Assembly: GCA_919901335.1 (NCBI GenBank)
Contig: CAKKOZ010000016.1
Location: forward strand, 1 to 22,598
Length of the DNA: 22,598 bases
Source of the DNA: Nitrospiria bacterium
GTDB lineage: Bacteria > Nitrospirota > Nitrospiria > JACQBZ01
Direction: 5' to 3'
Part shown: one piece after another, positions 21,148 through 22,598 of the stretch
How positions within the stretch are numbered: the stretch's first letter is position 1
Layout: the number at the start of each line of letters is the position of its first letter
The notes under the pieces: model-generated
The model's input: only the letters and a program-made list of their open reading frames with translations
Database searches by the model: none
What the model was told of the DNA's origin: nothing
Made by a program: the position numbers and the translations under genes

Positions 21148-22598
21148 ATGCAAAATCCATTCGGCAAGCTTCAATACGGCAGCCTGAAGAAGGTCACGGA
21201 CCGGTGCTACATCTTCCGGAACGTCGTCAATTCCGGGATCGTCATCACCGACGAGGGCGTGGTCGTGGTGGACACGCAGATCAACGCCCCCATGGCACGG
21301 CGGATGCTGGCCGCGATCCGTACCGTTACGAAAGCCCCGATCAAGTACGTGATCAACACCCATTACCATTGGGACCACTGGGCCGGTAACGACGTCTTCC
21401 GTGAAACCGGCGCAACGATTATCTCCGGCGAGCTCACGCGTGAGTTCATGCAGCGCCGGAGCTTCCGACAGCGCGCCTTTCTTCGTTCTCGCGGATTTGC
21501 GATTCCCGAAAAGGACCCCGCGCTTCCGGATCGGACCTTTGAAGACGAGTTGACCCTGACGGTCGGCTCGGTTCCGGTCCGGGTCCTGTTTCTCGGCAAA
21601 GCCGAAACGAATGACGCCATGGCGGTCCATCTTCCAACCGAGCAATGCGTGATCAGCGGCGACACGCTCATGACCGGCAGTTTTCCAATCCTAGGCCAGC
21701 CCGTGATGTCGGAAGGGTTGTCGGATGATCGCGCCTGGATCAAGGCGCTTCAGAAAATGAAGGCGCTTGCGCCGGAGGCGATCATCCCGGGCCACGGTCC
21801 ACTCGGGACCGTTTCGGATATTGATTTCTTCATCGGTCTCCAGGCCCATTTTCTGGATGAAGTCATCCCCTTATATGAGGCGGGGAAGACGACCGAGGAG
21901 ATCATCCGGATCGTCGAGTCGAGGCTGCCTGAACGCTACGCCAACCTTCCGCAGGTCTGGGGCACGCCGCGATACGCGGTTCTAAGAGTGCTCTGCAGTC
22001 TCACCGGATGGCAGCAAATGAAGCCGTCGGCCATTCCAAGAGTGGATCCGGAAACTTTGGAGATTCCGCTGAAGGAACTGGAGGATCTTCCCCAGTCCTA
22101 TATCCGCGCGGCTGAATTCTTTGAGATGGAAAACAAGGTGGCTCTTGCGATCGGGATCATGAATGAAGGATGCGAACGGCATCCGAACGATCCGGCGCTC
22201 TGGGTCGCGCGGGGACGGCTACATCTTAAATGCTCGCGGGCCGCGGGTTCGGTGCTGGAACGGGCCGACTTTTTCCAGGAGGTCTGCCGGTCGGCCGAGA
22301 AGGCGCTTTCCGTTGATCCTAATTACACGCCGGCACTCGTCCTGTACGGCTCGTATCATGCCATGGGCGCTTTCCGAAACGGCGACGATCCGACCGAGGC
22401 GATGATGCTTCTCGAACGCGCGCTGTCGCTCCCGATGGAACCGGCCGAGGAGGCAAAGGCCCGCTTTTTCCTCGGAATCTGCTACCGTGCCATGGAGCGC
22501 GAAGACCTGGCCGTGCCCTGTTTCAACAGGGCGCTTGAGCTTGATCCCTCCTACGCCCCTCCTCGAATGGCCATGATGAGCGATGAAGAAATGCTCCG
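21148..22598 (+). CDS. Metallo-beta-lactamase-fold hydrolase with C-terminal TPR-like repeats (3' truncated)
   Basis: The frame is open from ATG 21148 to the window end, so the C-terminus is missing. The MBL fold is shown by VVVVDTQ, the zinc motif THYHWDHWAG (His72, His74, Asp76, His77), ISGDTL (further metal Asp) and IIPGHGPLG. From about residue 340 the protein becomes helical with TPR-like repeats (ALWVARGRLHLKCS, AEKALSVDPNYTPALVLYGS, AVPCFNRALELDPSYAPPRM). No Shine-Dalgarno precedes the ATG, in keeping with a leaderless message. The combination suggests a hydrolase with a protein-docking tail; the substrate is unknown. Confidence 0.88.
   Translation, partial: MQNPFGKLQYGSLKKVTDRCYIFRNVVNSGIVITDEGVVVVDTQINAPMARRMLAAIRTVTKAPIKYVINTHYHWDHWAGNDVFRETGATIISGELTREFMQRRSFRQRAFLRSRGFAIPEKDPALPDRTFEDELTLTVGSVPVRVLFLGKAETNDAMAVHLPTEQCVISGDTLMTGSFPILGQPVMSEGLSDDRAWIKALQKMKALAPEAIIPGHGPLGTVSDIDFFIGLQAHFLDEVIPLYEAGKTTEEIIRIVESRLPERYANLPQVWGTPRYAVLRVLCSLTGWQQMKPSAIPRVDPETLEIPLKELEDLPQSYIRAAEFFEMENKVALAIGIMNEGCERHPNDPALWVARGRLHLKCSRAAGSVLERADFFQEVCRSAEKALSVDPNYTPALVLYGSYHAMGAFRNGDDPTEAMMLLERALSLPMEPAEEAKARFFLGICYRAMEREDLAVPCFNRALELDPSYAPPRMAMMSDEEML

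Noticed and set aside
20989..21645. Upstream extension of the minus-strand MBL hydrolase to 21645
   Set aside because: Family homology, signal peptide, ribosome site and promoter all place the start at 20988; the extension is antisense to the divergent MBL-TPR gene.
1..22598. CRISPR arrays, insertion sequences, integrase or phage genes
   Set aside because: I found no direct-repeat arrays, transposase motifs or attachment-site duplications anywhere in the window.

Overview
The window looks like a chromosomal segment of a chemolithotrophic bacterium. I infer the Nitrospirota (relatives of Nitrospira or Candidatus Manganitrophus), because bd-like oxidase paralogs without a CydB partner, multiple c-type cytochromes and a heme-b subunit of the NxrC/EbdC type are known to me mainly from that phylum. 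This is family knowledge plus inference; no marker gene proves the taxon.

Layout. 1-2886 and 18438-22598 are ordinary housekeeping flanks. On the left: the end of an unknown gene with a strong terminator, purM-purN (overlapping, own promoter), tRNA-Ala(CGC), and nadK on the minus strand with a near-consensus promoter. On the right: ettA (TTG start), then two divergent metallo-beta-lactamase-fold genes whose back-to-back promoters lie in a 14-bp perfect inverted repeat. The second of these runs off the window end.

The centre, 3124-18311, is a roughly 15-kb run of plus-strand genes, mostly overlapping or closely spaced, encoding what looks like one large membrane electron-transfer complex or supercomplex. 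In order: a secreted or anchored carboxypeptidase-regulatory-like protein; a possible attenuator with a 17-codon leader ORF; a lipoprotein cytochrome c; a bd-like oxidase subunit I carrying an inserted TM2-like domain; a three-TM cytochrome c; a Rieske protein fused to an N-terminal PRC-barrel; a one-piece cytochrome b; three small proteins (94, 27 and 65 aa); an orphan F0 ATP-synthase subunit c; a second bd-like subunit with a C-terminal cytochrome c; an MrpD/NuoL-type ion-channel subunit; two small membrane proteins (41 and 80 aa); a second MrpD-type subunit; a three-TM cytochrome c; an EbdC/NxrC-like heme-b subunit; and a diheme lipoprotein cytochrome c.

How it may work (inference). The Rieske/cytochrome b module exchanges electrons with quinone, the six c-hemes and the heme-b subunit carry electrons on the periplasmic face, and the two bd-like subunits are the probable terminal (O2) or quinone-reactive ends. 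Two antiporter-like subunits and an F0-c-like subunit in the same transcription unit suggest that electron flow is coupled to ion movement, forward or in reverse. Several small ORFs (27, 41 and 17 codons) are tied into the operon by ATGA/GTGA stop-start overlaps and would be missed by standard gene callers.
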